Of a DNA stretch of 64,000 bases, positions 26,584-35,415 are shown piece after piece; position 1 is the stretch's first letter, and each line of letters begins with the position of its first letter. A program made the translations under genes and the position numbers. Source of the DNA: Bacteroidota bacterium (GTDB lineage Bacteria; Bacteroidota; Bacteroidia; Bacteroidales; UBA12077); contig JAHLLG010000001.1 of NCBI GenBank assembly GCA_020444275.1, positions 519,773 to 583,772 of the forward strand. Reading direction: 5' to 3'. The notes beneath the pieces were generated by a model. It did not search any database and had not been told where the DNA came from. It worked only from the letters and a program-made list of their open reading frames with translations.

Positions 26584-29499
26584 TTACGGTTTCTGACAAA
26601 TGAGCATTCTGCTGTCCCGGCTTAATGTAACCGAATTATCTTCAACCAGACAGGGTGCCTCAATATGTTCATCATTTGATTTAATAGCCTTTCCTGTAAT
26701 CAGAATAGCCAGCTTATCGTTAATGTCAATATTTCTCACCTTTTTGGCAAGAACTAATTCTGCTTTCGTTAGTAATTTGTGTATTTCAACTTGCTGTATA
26801 TTCTTGTAATCTCCATGCTCGGCAAGAATATTTTCTGCCAGTCGTGGTGCAGCAATTTGCCATAATTTATCTTCCAGCGTATGATTATCGTGAATAACCT
26901 GCTGCATGCTTACCGACGTTAGACGTAAAACAGTTACCGGCGATTCTGCAGTTACTGTTGCTGTTCTGGGCACATTGGTAAGTACTGCAATTTCTCCTAT
27001 TATACTTCCTTTTCCAAGAATATCAACCAGTTTTTTGTTAATCGTAACTTTTACGGAACCTCTTGCTACTACATATAGTCCATCAACATGACCGTGCTCT
27101 TTGATGATTTTTTCTCCCACTGCATAATTTCTGTGCTGAAACAAACTAACTACCTTATTGAATGTAGTTTTGTCTAATTCCTTTAGCCAAGCTACTTCTT
27201 CTAATAGTTTTGCCTTTTCGGGTGGTTTTATAGCTGGAGGAGAATCTACCAGTTTCTTCATACGTTCCTCGATACTATCAATCATTTTATGTGCTTCATC
27301 TGAACCAATCTGTCCTTTTTTCTGCAATCTTTCTACAATTTTAAGCTCGCTATTCAGGTTTGATCTAATGGCCTGGCGTGTTGCAATGGCATCATAAATT
27401 TCAGGGTAAGTATTTTTAAGGTTACGTAAAAATGTTAAACCATGAATTCTGTTTTCGTTAATTTCACTTTCAATAGTGGCTAATTCCTGATCAACAGAGA
27501 GCTCTTCGCTATCGGAGCTAATGGCCATACCTTCAGCCAGTTTTAAGGATTCATACTGTGCTTCTACAAATCCCCGTGCGGCATCATAACTATTAGCTAA
27601 TCTTTCGAAGAAAAAGCGTTGTGATATTTTTTTAAGAACCGGAACAGATTGCAATTTATTCAGAAATTTAGGTGTTTGCCATAATGATTCCAGGTCTTTA
27701 CGCTCGGATAATGAAATCTTACCTTCCGAATCAATAATTTCATTAATGGCATCGGTTAAATTACGAACGGCTATTGGTCCTAAAAGGCCTTCTTTAAACT
27801 GATTCCAGTAGCTACTTTTTTCTTTTTCAAGAACGCGTCTGCGTTTTTCATACAGATTCGAATATTTTCCTTCATCCAGTTTTATCTTAATATCTCCAGG
27901 TCCTTCAGGTAAATAGGCTTCCACACTTTCCCAATTTGCTCTGCCTAAGAATCGGTCATTTTTCAACTTTTCCATTGAATTTTCGGCAGCATTTCTTAGA
28001 TAGTTTTTAGCATTTAATATCATCTTTTGTTTAGCAGGAGGAATATCGGTAAGGCCTAAAATATTTAAAAGTGCCTTAATGGTTGTGGCATTTATTACTA
28101 ATGTTAAGGTAACAATTCCTGCAGTATAAAACAGAAATTGATTTCGAATGGACTCATCAATGGAAGGTTCTCCTGCAACAATTAATGCTAAGGCTAAACC
28201 TACAGCACCGCGCAGTGCTCCCCACCATAATACATATGAATCTTTTTTAGATATGCCATAACCTGCTTTTTTCATTACAGGAAAGAAAATAGTTATAACA
28301 AATCCTCTTACCAAATGAATCCCAACGTAAAGTAAAATAAGGATTAAAAAGTCGTTGGCTGTGAATACGATATTATCGGATATTACAACACCAACAATTA
28401 AAAAAATCAGCGTATTGGCAATGAAAGCAAATAATTCCCAAAATTCGTGTAAGAAATGTTCTACTTCAGGACTTATTCGCGTTCTGCCGACACTTGCCAT
28501 CATTAAACCCAACGCTACTAATCCAAGTACACCTGAAACATGGAAAAAATGTTCTGCAATGTAAAATGTCATATAAGCAGCTGCAACAATTACTGTAATT
28601 TCAACCAATGCATCATTAAACACTTTTTTAACCCAGGCAATAATGATATATCCAATTACAATACCAACCAAAGTGCCACCTATGGCAACTCTTAAAAACT
28701 CAATAAAAGGTGATGCATTTGAACCTGTGCCAGTTATCGATAAGAATATTACCATAAAAATTACAATGGCAGTACCATCATTTAACATGGATTCGCCTTC
28801 GATAAGAGTACCTAATTTTTTGCTTGCGCCAACTTCTTTAAGTATTGCAACAACAGCTACCGGATCGGTTGCACTAATTACGGTACCAAAAAGTAATGCC
28901 AAGGTCCAGGTCCAGTTATTAAATCCTATTCCGGCTGTTTTTATTCCTATAATAGCCAAACCTGTAAGCGCTAAAGCGATTATGATACCTGGAATTGCCA
29001 GTATAATTGCATTTGTGGCTGTTTTTTTAAAGGTATGAACATCCATTGCAAATGCTGCTTCAAAAATTAAAGTGGGTAAGAAGATGTATAATATTAAGTG
29101 AGGATCAATCTTTCCAGCCCATCCGACCGCATCGGTAATAAAACTTGCATTTATTTTTAATCCTATGATATTCCATTCTCCAAAATAACCTAATCTTGCA
29201 AAAGCTCCCAGAACTAAACCTATAAGAAGTAACGAAACGGTATAAGGGATAGGGCTTTTTTTCAAGAAATTGCGTGTTCCTGCCCCAATTAGTAAGGCCA
29301 TGATAAGAAAGAAAAGAGGACTCATGTTGCTAGAGTGACTTTCTTCTCCATGTTCTTCGTTATGCGTTTCATTCGGTTGATGTTGTTCTACAGTTTCAAT
29401 TTTTTCTTTTTCGTGTTCCTGGGCCCACGTTTTATTGGATGAATTAAACCCTAATGTAAGAACAATTAAGATTGATGTGATTCGGATAATGTTTTTCAT
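26584..29499 (-). CDS. CPA1 (NhaP-type) Na+/H+ antiporter with C-terminal cyclic-nucleotide-binding domain
   Basis: A 971-residue protein from the ATG at 29499; the longer frame to 29538 would place 13 residues before the signal peptide. After the signal sequence comes a His/Glu-rich external segment of about 35 residues (EHGEESHSS). About 12 membrane helices follow to residue 470, with the ion-site motif in ISATDPVAVVAILKEVG and GESMLNDGTAIVIF nearby, and RGAVGLALAL. A long helical cytoplasmic part (about 490-780) leads to a cNMP-binding domain (about 785-895) with GKGSIIGEIAVLTNVPRTATVTA. This architecture resembles SOS1-like and sperm-type exchangers. It exchanges Na+ for H+ by family; the external His-rich stretch could sense pH or metals, which is inference. 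Confidence 0.9.
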   Translation of the reverse strand: MKNIIRITSILIVLTLGFNSSNKTWAQEHEKEKIETVEQHQPNETHNEEHGEESHSSNMSPLFFLIMALLIGAGTRNFLKKSPIPYTVSLLLIGLVLGAFARLGYFGEWNIIGLKINASFITDAVGWAGKIDPHLILYIFLPTLIFEAAFAMDVHTFKKTATNAIILAIPGIIIALALTGLAIIGIKTAGIGFNNWTWTLALLFGTVISATDPVAVVAILKEVGASKKLGTLIEGESMLNDGTAIVIFMVIFLSITGTGSNASPFIEFLRVAIGGTLVGIVIGYIIIAWVKKVFNDALVEITVIVAAAYMTFYIAEHFFHVSGVLGLVALGLMMASVGRTRISPEVEHFLHEFWELFAFIANTLIFLIVGVVISDNIVFTANDFLILILLYVGIHLVRGFVITIFFPVMKKAGYGISKKDSYVLWWGALRGAVGLALALIVAGEPSIDESIRNQFLFYTAGIVTLTLVINATTIKALLNILGLTDIPPAKQKMILNAKNYLRNAAENSMEKLKNDRFLGRANWESVEAYLPEGPGDIKIKLDEGKYSNLYEKRRRVLEKEKSSYWNQFKEGLLGPIAVRNLTDAINEIIDSEGKISLSERKDLESLWQTPKFLNKLQSVPVLKKISQRFFFERLANSYDAARGFVEAQYESLKLAEGMAISSDSEELSVDQELATIESEINENRIHGLTFLRNLKNTYPEIYDAIATRQAIRSNLNSELKIVERLQKKGQIGSDEAHKMIDSIEERMKKLVDSPPAIKPPEKAKLLEEVAWLKELDKTTFNKVVSLFQHRNYAVGEKIIKEHGHVDGLYVVARGSVKVTINKKLVDILGKGSIIGEIAVLTNVPRTATVTAESPVTVLRLTSVSMQQVIHDNHTLEDKLWQIAAPRLAENILAEHGDYKNIQQVEIHKLLTKAELVLAKKVRNIDINDKLAILITGKAIKSNDEHIEAPCLVEDNSVTLSRDSRMLICQKP

Positions 29500-29554
29500 T
29501 GGATATAGAGTTAGAACAATTTGAAATCCAAGATACAAAAAATTATCCTAATAA

Positions 29555-29671
29555 ATTAAAAAAGCTAATCCCAAAAAGTGCAAACGATTATCAATCATAA
29601 TTTCTTTGATGAATCCTAAATTTCAAAGAAGTAAACTTAATGAGATTAGCTCGCGAAGGTTACTGGTAACC
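29555..29671 (-). other. Structured intergenic element ending in a T tract
   Basis: On the minus strand, between the HNH gene and the antiporter, AGCTAATC (29651-29644) pairs with GATTAGCT (29570-29563), immediately followed by TTTTTT. Inside lies a second perfect stem, TTCTTTGA (29630-29623) with TCAAAGAA (29609-29602). Just upstream is the palindrome GGTTACCAGTAACC (29671-29658). It may be a large terminator for the upstream operon, an attenuator in the antiporter leader, or a small RNA. The T tract supports termination; the inner structure is more than a terminator needs. Confidence 0.5.
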
Positions 29672-29686
29672 TACAGCCTTAATATT

Positions 29687-30253
29687 TTAATCAACTTTAA
29701 CGTGGCCCCAATTTTCGCCTTTTCGTATTCTGTTTAATTGGGTGTGTGTAATTCCGAATTCTTTGGCAAGTTTGTACAGTTTGTTTTTTCCTCGCTTTAA
29801 TTTCTTTTTTAAGCGAATAACATCTGTTTCGGTAAGTTTTGCGTAGTTAATAGTTCCTCTTTTGTAATTAGGGTTAATTTTTTGATGAGCATACATCGTT
29901 TCCTGGGTAACCCATTTAAGATTTTCGATGTGATTGTTATTTTTATCGAAATCTAAGTGAATAACGTATTGTTGCATGCTATTATCTTTGGGGATAAACG
30001 TTTCAGCAACAAGTTTATGGATGTATTTTGTAGTTCGTTTACCGTTTTCCAGTTTAATGTTTAGGATTTTATAGCCTTTCAGTGTTGATCCATTAATTAT
30101 AGCTCCATCTGTTTTATGGACCTTAAAACTCTTAATTCGCCCATAATTAGATATTTCAAATTTTTCACTTTGAGCCATTCCGCTAATTCGAAGAGATTTC
30201 CACTCTTCACGAATTAGCTCCTGATGGACCTTATTTATCTTATTTTCAGTCAT
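29687..30253 (-). CDS. NUMOD4/HNH endonuclease-like protein with C-terminal helix-turn-helix
   Basis: A 188-residue protein. The NUMOD4 DNA-binding motif is at about 14-45 (EEWKSL, then FEISNYGRIKSFK). An HNH fold follows (about 75-120) with KLVAETFIPKDN, VIHLDFDKNNNHIENLKWVT. The expected VNH is VIH here, so one Asn is replaced. The C-terminal part (about 135-185) is a lysine-rich helix-turn-helix with LAKEFGITHTQLNRIRKGENWGHV-type sequence. Such proteins are usually homing or phage-borne nucleases. No intron, intein or prophage gene is adjacent. It follows the GGGP synthase gene by 112 bases and may be a domesticated or solitary copy. Confidence 0.8.
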   Translation of the reverse strand: MTENKINKVHQELIREEWKSLRISGMAQSEKFEISNYGRIKSFKVHKTDGAIINGSTLKGYKILNIKLENGKRTTKYIHKLVAETFIPKDNSMQQYVIHLDFDKNNNHIENLKWVTQETMYAHQKINPNYKRGTINYAKLTETDVIRLKKKLKRGKNKLYKLAKEFGITHTQLNRIRKGENWGHVKVD

Positions 30254-30365
30254 TGTTGTAGTCTTATATGAACATCTAATTTTATAGACCCTAATTTATT
30301 GACAAGGTTTAATTTAAACGGGTAGATAATTTATTTATTTCTAAAACTATGTTAAAGTAATCCTA

Positions 30366-31094
30366 TTAATTTTTCGAGGCTTTAACTAACCTAAATAATA
30401 GTTGCGGATTATTTTCAACGGCATTACCAACAACCATAATATCAGCTCCTGAGCCGAGAACTTCCTTTACTTGCGATTCTGTTTTAATACCTCCTCCAAC
30501 AATCAACGGAATATTGATATTCTTTTTAACACCTTTAATCATATCGATATTAACAGAGTTATTTGCTCCGCTACCGGCTTCCAAATAGATATATTTTAGC
30601 CCAAGCATTTCTCCGGCCATAGCAGTGGCTATGGCAATATCAATTTTGTTTTCAGGGATTGGTTTTGTATTACTCATATATTCGACCGAAGTAGGTTTGC
30701 CGCCATCAATTAATATGTACCCGGTAGGCAGAACTTCTAACTTACTCCGTTTAATATGTGCCGATGCAATAACATGATTTCCAATTAACAAATCGGGATT
30801 TCTGCCAGAAATTAGAGACAAAAGAAGGATACCATCTGCCTTATTTGTAATTTGCAATAAACTGCCGGGGAAAAGCAAAGCAGGTATAGTCGTTTGCGAT
30901 TTGATGATGTCTAGTGTAGAGTCTATATCGTTATTTAGTAAACTTCCTCCAATAAAGAGCAAATCAACTTTTGCCTGATTGGCATGATCAATAAGATTAA
31001 TTAATGATTCATCAGTATGTTGGTCAGGATCAATTAAAAGAGCGAAAAGCTTTTCATTTTTTGATATGCTGTTATGAATGAACTGAGAAATCAT
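30366..31094 (-). CDS. Geranylgeranylglyceryl phosphate synthase family protein (PcrB/GGGPS)
   Basis: A 242-residue TIM-barrel prenyltransferase. Family members join a polyprenyl diphosphate to sn-glycerol-1-phosphate, the first step to archaeal ether lipids; Bacteroidota carry group II homologues with known GGGP synthase activity in some species. Visible are FALLIDPDQH near residue 17, FIGGSLLNN near 48, LFPGSLLQI, YLEAGSGAN near 170, IVGGGIKTESQ near 194 and ADIMVVGNAVENN. No sn-glycerol-1-phosphate dehydrogenase gene is nearby. It lies downstream of the PPTase gene in the gld cluster. Confidence 0.88.
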   Translation of the reverse strand: MISQFIHNSISKNEKLFALLIDPDQHTDESLINLIDHANQAKVDLLFIGGSLLNNDIDSTLDIIKSQTTIPALLFPGSLLQITNKADGILLLSLISGRNPDLLIGNHVIASAHIKRSKLEVLPTGYILIDGGKPTSVEYMSNTKPIPENKIDIAIATAMAGEMLGLKYIYLEAGSGANNSVNIDMIKGVKKNINIPLIVGGGIKTESQVKEVLGSGADIMVVGNAVENNPQLLFRLVKASKN

Positions 31095-31144
31095 TTTTAA
31101 ATAGTTTAAAACCTAAAGGTAAGAAAAATAAGCTAATGATTACG

Positions 31145-31777
31145 TTATTTATGACACCATACAACGGCGTAATTTTTTAATGTAAAGTAGTTTAGAACAA
31201 ATTTTTCGTTCATGTAGCTATTGTTTACTGTTCCTGTAATTATTCCTTCGTTTTTAGGTTTAAATGGTTCGATAGAAAGGTTTGTAACAAAGTTGATGTC
31301 TACCTTATCATTAATTTTATAAAGTGCTTCTTTCGCACACCAATGCAAATAAAGATGATAAAGTTCCTGATCTTTCTCAATGTGTTCAAGCTCTTCGGGT
31401 CGTAAAAACTTATCGGCAATTCGTAAAATTTTACTGGACATAAATTCCAGGTCAAGTCCTACACGTTTCTTCTTGCTCAATAGTATTGCTGTAAAATTCT
31501 TCGAATGAGAAATGCTTATATTAAAAGAATTATTGTGCAGATAAGGTTTTCTTTCAGGGCCATAAACTATTTTACCGTCTTTGCCAAGCATATTTTTCAG
31601 AAGAGTACGTACACTTAACCACTCCAACTTACGCTTATGGTTTTTAAAACTTTCTACAGTCGAAATATCTTTATCGTCAAGAATAAGCTGCGACCTTAGT
31701 GTATCATAATCTTCTGTAATTTCCCAAAGGCCTAATTCAACGTCTTCATTAAAATGTTCTCTTAAAATTAATCCCAT
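31145..31777 (-). CDS. 4'-phosphopantetheinyl transferase superfamily protein
   Basis: A 210-residue Sfp-like enzyme that moves phosphopantetheine from CoA to carrier proteins. The core motifs are NISISHSKNFTAILLS near residue 91, the Mg2+ site VGLDLEF near 110, and FLRPEELEHIE followed by the signature WCAKEALYKI near 146. It lies 12 bases after gldD and likely shares the mutY-ssb-gldE-gldD operon. The acceptor carrier protein is not in the window; fatty-acid ACP, or a pigment or polyketide pathway, are options. Confidence 0.9.
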   Translation of the reverse strand: MGLILREHFNEDVELGLWEITEDYDTLRSQLILDDKDISTVESFKNHKRKLEWLSVRTLLKNMLGKDGKIVYGPERKPYLHNNSFNISISHSKNFTAILLSKKKRVGLDLEFMSSKILRIADKFLRPEELEHIEKDQELYHLYLHWCAKEALYKINDKVDINFVTNLSIEPFKPKNEGIITGTVNNSYMNEKFVLNYFTLKNYAVVWCHK

Positions 31778-31788
31778 ATAATCTTAGA

Positions 31789-32376
31789 TTATTTCCACTC
31801 AAACGATTCAATTAAAACATTTATATCTTCTTTTACAAAATCAAGAACTGGTGCCAATGAATCCTTATTTGGCTCAGTATTAAAATACAGTGCTCCGCGC
31901 AAATAATGTTTAGTGCTGTCGGTTAAAAAGAATTGCACAGATGAGGCTGCATTGCCCTCTATTTCATACAAAATACCATACACATCTTTTTCAGGCTTAG
32001 AAAACCTTATTTCGTTAATCGCATCAGCCTTAATAGTATGTTTATAGGCTAATTTTCTTGTGTCTTCTAGTATTTGATTAATGTTATTGTTTATATCTTT
32101 ATAGCTAATGTGGATTTTGCCATTTAGTTTGGGGTAATCAATATTAATCCAGTATTTTTCATGCCTTTTAGAATCATCATCAACCAATTTGGTATATGCA
32201 GGGTATTTAAATGTGTAGGGAAAAACAGAATCTAACTGCACATAACTTTTTTCCGGAAGATCAATTCTAAAATACCCACGTGGTTTGGGAGTATATTTTC
32301 TGTTACATCCGCTCAAGAGAAATGAGCCAATAATAACGAACACACTTACGTATGTTAAAATACTCCTTTTATGCAT
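31789..32376 (-). CDS. gldD: Gliding motility lipoprotein GldD
   Basis: A 195-residue lipoprotein. The signal peptide ends in a lipobox (GSFLLSGC, Cys24), followed by NRKYTPKPRGYFRIDLPEK, the conserved start of GldD. GldD is needed for gliding in Flavobacterium and belongs to the gliding/type IX secretion group. The neighbours gldE and ssb upstream match the order in other Bacteroidota. The 10-base gap to gldE suggests cotranslation. Presence does not prove that this organism glides, since non-gliding species with T9SS keep some gld genes. Confidence 0.93.
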   Translation of the reverse strand: MHKRSILTYVSVFVIIGSFLLSGCNRKYTPKPRGYFRIDLPEKSYVQLDSVFPYTFKYPAYTKLVDDDSKRHEKYWINIDYPKLNGKIHISYKDINNNINQILEDTRKLAYKHTIKADAINEIRFSKPEKDVYGILYEIEGNAASSVQFFLTDSTKHYLRGALYFNTEPNKDSLAPVLDFVKEDINVLIESFEWK

Positions 32377-32385
32377 TTTGTTTGA

Positions 32386-33705
32386 TTATTCGTTGATCTT
32401 AACCCTGATTTGTTTAATCCTTCTTTTATCTACAGATTCGATTGTAAAAGTAAGATTTTTATACTCAATTTTTTTATTTCGACTGGGTATTTCGCCTGTA
32501 AGTTCAAGAATTATTCCAGCAACAGTATCAGCATCACCTTTAATATCGTCGAAATAATCGTCATCTATGTCTACAATTTTTAAAAAGTCGTTGAGTAATG
32601 TTTTTCCTTCGAAAACATAGGTGCTTTCATCAATTTGCGAATAGATTATTTCATCTTCGTCCGATTCGTCATTTATTTCACCTACAATTTCTTCTAGAAT
32701 ATCTTCAAGTGTTACAACTCCGCTTGTACCTCCATATTCATCTATAACAATTGCCATGTGAATTTTGTTTGCCTGAAACTCTTGTAATAAGTCGTTGATT
32801 TTTTTGTTTTCAGGAACAAAATAGGGAGGTCTGATTAACGATTGCCATTTGAAGTTATCGTCTTTTTCAAAATGAGGTAATAGGTCTTTTATAAAAAGAA
32901 TACCTTTAATATTGTCAAAATTTTCAGCATACACCGGAATTCTTGAATGACCCGATTCAATAATTAATGCTAGCAGATCTTTAAACCTGGTTTCAATTTC
33001 CACGGCATAAATATCAACACGCGATTTCATAATTTCCTTGGCATCAATATTGCCAAATTTTACGATTCCTTTTAAAATATTTTCGTCTTCGGTTATTTGA
33101 TGCGTTGTTAAATTTAACGCGTGCGATAAATCATCAATGGTAATATTTTGTTTTATGTTGGCAAGTTTATTTCCTATGATTTTCGTGGTATTTAGCATTA
33201 ACATGCTTAGCGGATGAAATATCCGATCGAAAATAATAATTAAAATTGCCGTTCGTCGAACAAACTTTTTGGAGTTCTTTTTTGCATAGAATTTTGGTAA
33301 AACCTCTCCAAATAGCAATAAAGTGAATGCAATAATAGCAATTTGAATAATGAATCCCACTGTAGGCAGCTTGGTAAAATCGAAAGCCCAATTTAACAAA
33401 ATCCCCATTGAAATAATGAAGCAAATATTAACAAATCCATTGGTAATGGTAATGGTTGCTAAAAACTTTCTGGGTTTTTTCAAATGCCTGATGATTAATC
33501 TACTGCGAAAATCGCTCTGTTTTTCGATTTCTTTCACCTGATCAGATCGTAAACTGAAATAGGCCGTTTCAGCACCTGACAACATTGCTGATGCCAGGAG
33601 TAATAAAAATGAGGTAAGTATACCTGATATTGTATATATGTCAATTGTCTGAACTACAATACTAGTCAAATTAAGCAATACCGGGAATGGTTCTGAAGGT
33701 TCCAA
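32386..33705 (-). CDS. gldE: Gliding-associated transmembrane protein GldE (CNNM/CorC family)
   Basis: A 439-residue protein. An N-terminal CNNM (DUF21) membrane domain (about 20-195) begins with LLASAMLSGAETAYFSL. Two CBS domains follow (about 215-335), including the GHSRIPVYAENFDNIKGILF block, then AIVIDEYGGTSGVVTLEDIL and a CorC_HlyC transporter-associated domain near the C-terminus. Some relatives move Mg2+ or Co2+. Position directly before gldD identifies it as gldE, a partner of GldD in gliding. It starts 26 bases after ssb. Confidence 0.92.
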   Translation of the reverse strand: MEPSEPFPVLLNLTSIVVQTIDIYTISGILTSFLLLLASAMLSGAETAYFSLRSDQVKEIEKQSDFRSRLIIRHLKKPRKFLATITITNGFVNICFIISMGILLNWAFDFTKLPTVGFIIQIAIIAFTLLLFGEVLPKFYAKKNSKKFVRRTAILIIIFDRIFHPLSMLMLNTTKIIGNKLANIKQNITIDDLSHALNLTTHQITEDENILKGIVKFGNIDAKEIMKSRVDIYAVEIETRFKDLLALIIESGHSRIPVYAENFDNIKGILFIKDLLPHFEKDDNFKWQSLIRPPYFVPENKKINDLLQEFQANKIHMAIVIDEYGGTSGVVTLEDILEEIVGEINDESDEDEIIYSQIDESTYVFEGKTLLNDFLKIVDIDDDYFDDIKGDADTVAGIILELTGEIPSRNKKIEYKNLTFTIESVDKRRIKQIRVKINE

Positions 33706-33730
33706 TGCTGATGGTTTAGGTTTTAGTTAA

Positions 33731-34153
33731 TTAAAATGGTAAATCATCCTCTTCTGCAGGCATGTTTTCTACATCTACTTCGGGAGCACTTTCAGGTTGT
33801 GAAGCTGAATTATCTTCATTACTTTGTTTTGATCCCAACATTTGCATGTTATCTGCAATTATTTCTGTTGTATATCTCTTATTGCCATCTTTGTCATCCC
33901 ACGAACGTGTTCTTATTTTTCCTTCAATATATAAAGGATTACCTTTTTTTACATACTTTTCTGCAACTTCTGCTAATCCTCTCCAGACTACTATATTATG
34001 CCATTCGGTGTTTGTAACTTTCTGGCCATCTTTACTTCTGTAGGTTTCACTTGTTGCTAAAGGAAAAGATGCTACACTAACACCACTGTCAAGGTGTCTA
34101 ACTTCAGGATCTTTACCAACATTTCCGATTAAAATAACTTTGTTAATTCCCAT
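33731..34153 (-). CDS. ssb: Single-stranded DNA-binding protein
   Basis: A 140-residue SSB. The OB fold starts MGINKVILIGNVGKDPEVRH and includes TEWHNIVVWRGLAEVAEKYV and GNPLYIEGKIRTRSWDDKDG. A short acidic linker leads to the C-terminal tip DDLPF that binds repair and replication partners. It protects single-stranded DNA. Located between mutY (69-base gap) and gldE. Confidence 0.97.
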   Translation of the reverse strand: MGINKVILIGNVGKDPEVRHLDSGVSVASFPLATSETYRSKDGQKVTNTEWHNIVVWRGLAEVAEKYVKKGNPLYIEGKIRTRSWDDKDGNKRYTTEIIADNMQMLGSKQSNEDNSASQPESAPEVDVENMPAEEDDLPF

Positions 34154-34222
34154 AATTTTTTCTTTTTTTAGTTCTACAAATGTAAAGTTATAAAATTATA
34201 AATTATAGACAAGGAGTTAAAA

Positions 34223-35278
34223 TTATTTGTTAAAATCTGCTAAATAGTTTTCCAAAAGTATTGGTATGCCTAAATTTTCAAGTTCCCGAAACGAAACCTT
34301 TCTAAAATTTTTATTTATGTATGAATTCAATGTATTGATTCTGATTTCATAAAATTTAACGTATAATTTTTGATGAGATAACTGATGCTTTTTTTCGCTA
34401 TAGTTTAAGTTTATCTGAGGTTTTATATTATTAAAGATCTGTTTCCAGAGGTTCGTTTTTTCTAATTCGTTTAAGGAATAATCGCTGGAGGTTTCTATAA
34501 GAGGGAACTGATACAATAATTTCCAGATATCATTTTCGGTTCTTTGTTCAACAAAGGTAGAATCATTATATAATATATGGAGGAAATTAAAATATCGTTT
34601 GGTTTGTTTAACTTTTACCTTTTTTCGAGGAAGGTCATCAATAAGATTATTATTCAATGCAAAGCAAGATGATTTAAATATACATTCTTCGCATAAAGGA
34701 TTTTTTGGTGTGCATTGGAGTGCACCAAACTCCATTATGGCCTGATTGAATACTCCTGGCTTGTCATGAGGTATTAGTTTGGTAAGAACTCCCTTAAAAT
34801 TCTTTTTACCTTGAGCACTTTGTGTTGATTCCGATATTCCATAAATCCGCGCAATTACTCTAAATACATTACCATCTAAAACCGGGCTTGGTTCTTTAAA
34901 AGAGATTGAAGCAATAGCACTTGCTGTATAGTCTCCAATTCCTTTTAATTTTATAAGATCTTTATATGAGTTTGGAAATATTCCATTGTAATTCTGAACT
35001 ATATCTTGCGCAGTAAAATGCATGTTTCTTGCACGAGTATAGTATCCTAATCCTTGCCAAACCTTTAATAGCTGATCCATTGGGGCTGCAGCCAACGTAT
35101 GAATATCAGGGAAAGTCTCCATAAATTTAAGGTAATATCCTAATCCCTGGTTTACTCTGGTTTGTTGCAATATGATTTCAGAAACCCAAATGGCGTAAGG
35201 GTTTCTTGTTTCGCGCCACGGAAGATTTCTTTTATGAAGCGAATACCACTCTATAAGCTTGTTTGTTATATTCTGCAT
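34223..35278 (-). CDS. mutY: A/G-specific adenine glycosylase
   Basis: A 351-residue enzyme that removes adenine mispaired with 8-oxoguanine. The catalytic Glu lies in VSEIILQQTRV near residue 33. The helix-hairpin-helix is LKGIGDYTASAIASI near 113, with the catalytic Asp in PVLDGNVFRV. The iron-sulphur cluster cysteines are in CTPKNPLCEECIFKSSC, spacing 6-2-5, as in the family. A C-terminal NUDIX-like domain (about 225-345) recognises 8-oxoG. It starts the gld cluster operon and is divergent from the HU-like gene. Confidence 0.96.
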   Translation of the reverse strand: MQNITNKLIEWYSLHKRNLPWRETRNPYAIWVSEIILQQTRVNQGLGYYLKFMETFPDIHTLAAAPMDQLLKVWQGLGYYTRARNMHFTAQDIVQNYNGIFPNSYKDLIKLKGIGDYTASAIASISFKEPSPVLDGNVFRVIARIYGISESTQSAQGKKNFKGVLTKLIPHDKPGVFNQAIMEFGALQCTPKNPLCEECIFKSSCFALNNNLIDDLPRKKVKVKQTKRYFNFLHILYNDSTFVEQRTENDIWKLLYQFPLIETSSDYSLNELEKTNLWKQIFNNIKPQINLNYSEKKHQLSHQKLYVKFYEIRINTLNSYINKNFRKVSFRELENLGIPILLENYLADFNK

Positions 35279-35311
35279 AAGTGTCGAACAAAATAATTTT
35301 CAATAATTTGA

Positions 35312-35344
35312 CAAATTTAACCGTTTTGTATTTTATTAATCAAA
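35312..35344 (-). promoter_or_regulatory. Candidate sigma-ABfr promoter for mutY and the gld cluster
   Basis: On the minus strand TTTG (35344-35341) is followed after 21 bases by TAAATTTG (35319-35312), matching the -33/-7 pattern TTTG-N19-21-TAnnTTTG. It lies 34 bases upstream of the mutY start. Match and spacing are good, but chance hits are common in AT-rich DNA. Confidence 0.5.
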
Positions 35345-35354
35345 AGAAAACATT

Positions 35355-35362
35355 TATATTTG
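35355..35362 (+). promoter_or_regulatory. Candidate -7 box of the HU-like gene
   Basis: TATATTTG matches TAnnTTTG and lies 53 bases before the ATG at 35416. A TTTG lies 26 bases upstream, outside the usual spacing. Confidence 0.4.
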
Positions 35363-35415
35363 CAGTTCAAATTATGTAAATGATCTAAAATATTGATAAT
35401 TAAAGTTTTTAAAAA

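Noticed and set aside
29658..29671. GGTTACTGGTAACC as a tRNA arm or attachment site
   Set aside because: No cloverleaf can be built around it and there is no integrase or second copy. I left it as part of the structured intergenic element.
33736..34043. Two overlapping plus-strand frames opposite ssb
   Set aside because: They are antisense to a well-conserved gene and look like its reflection, with Cys/Leu-rich low-complexity translation.
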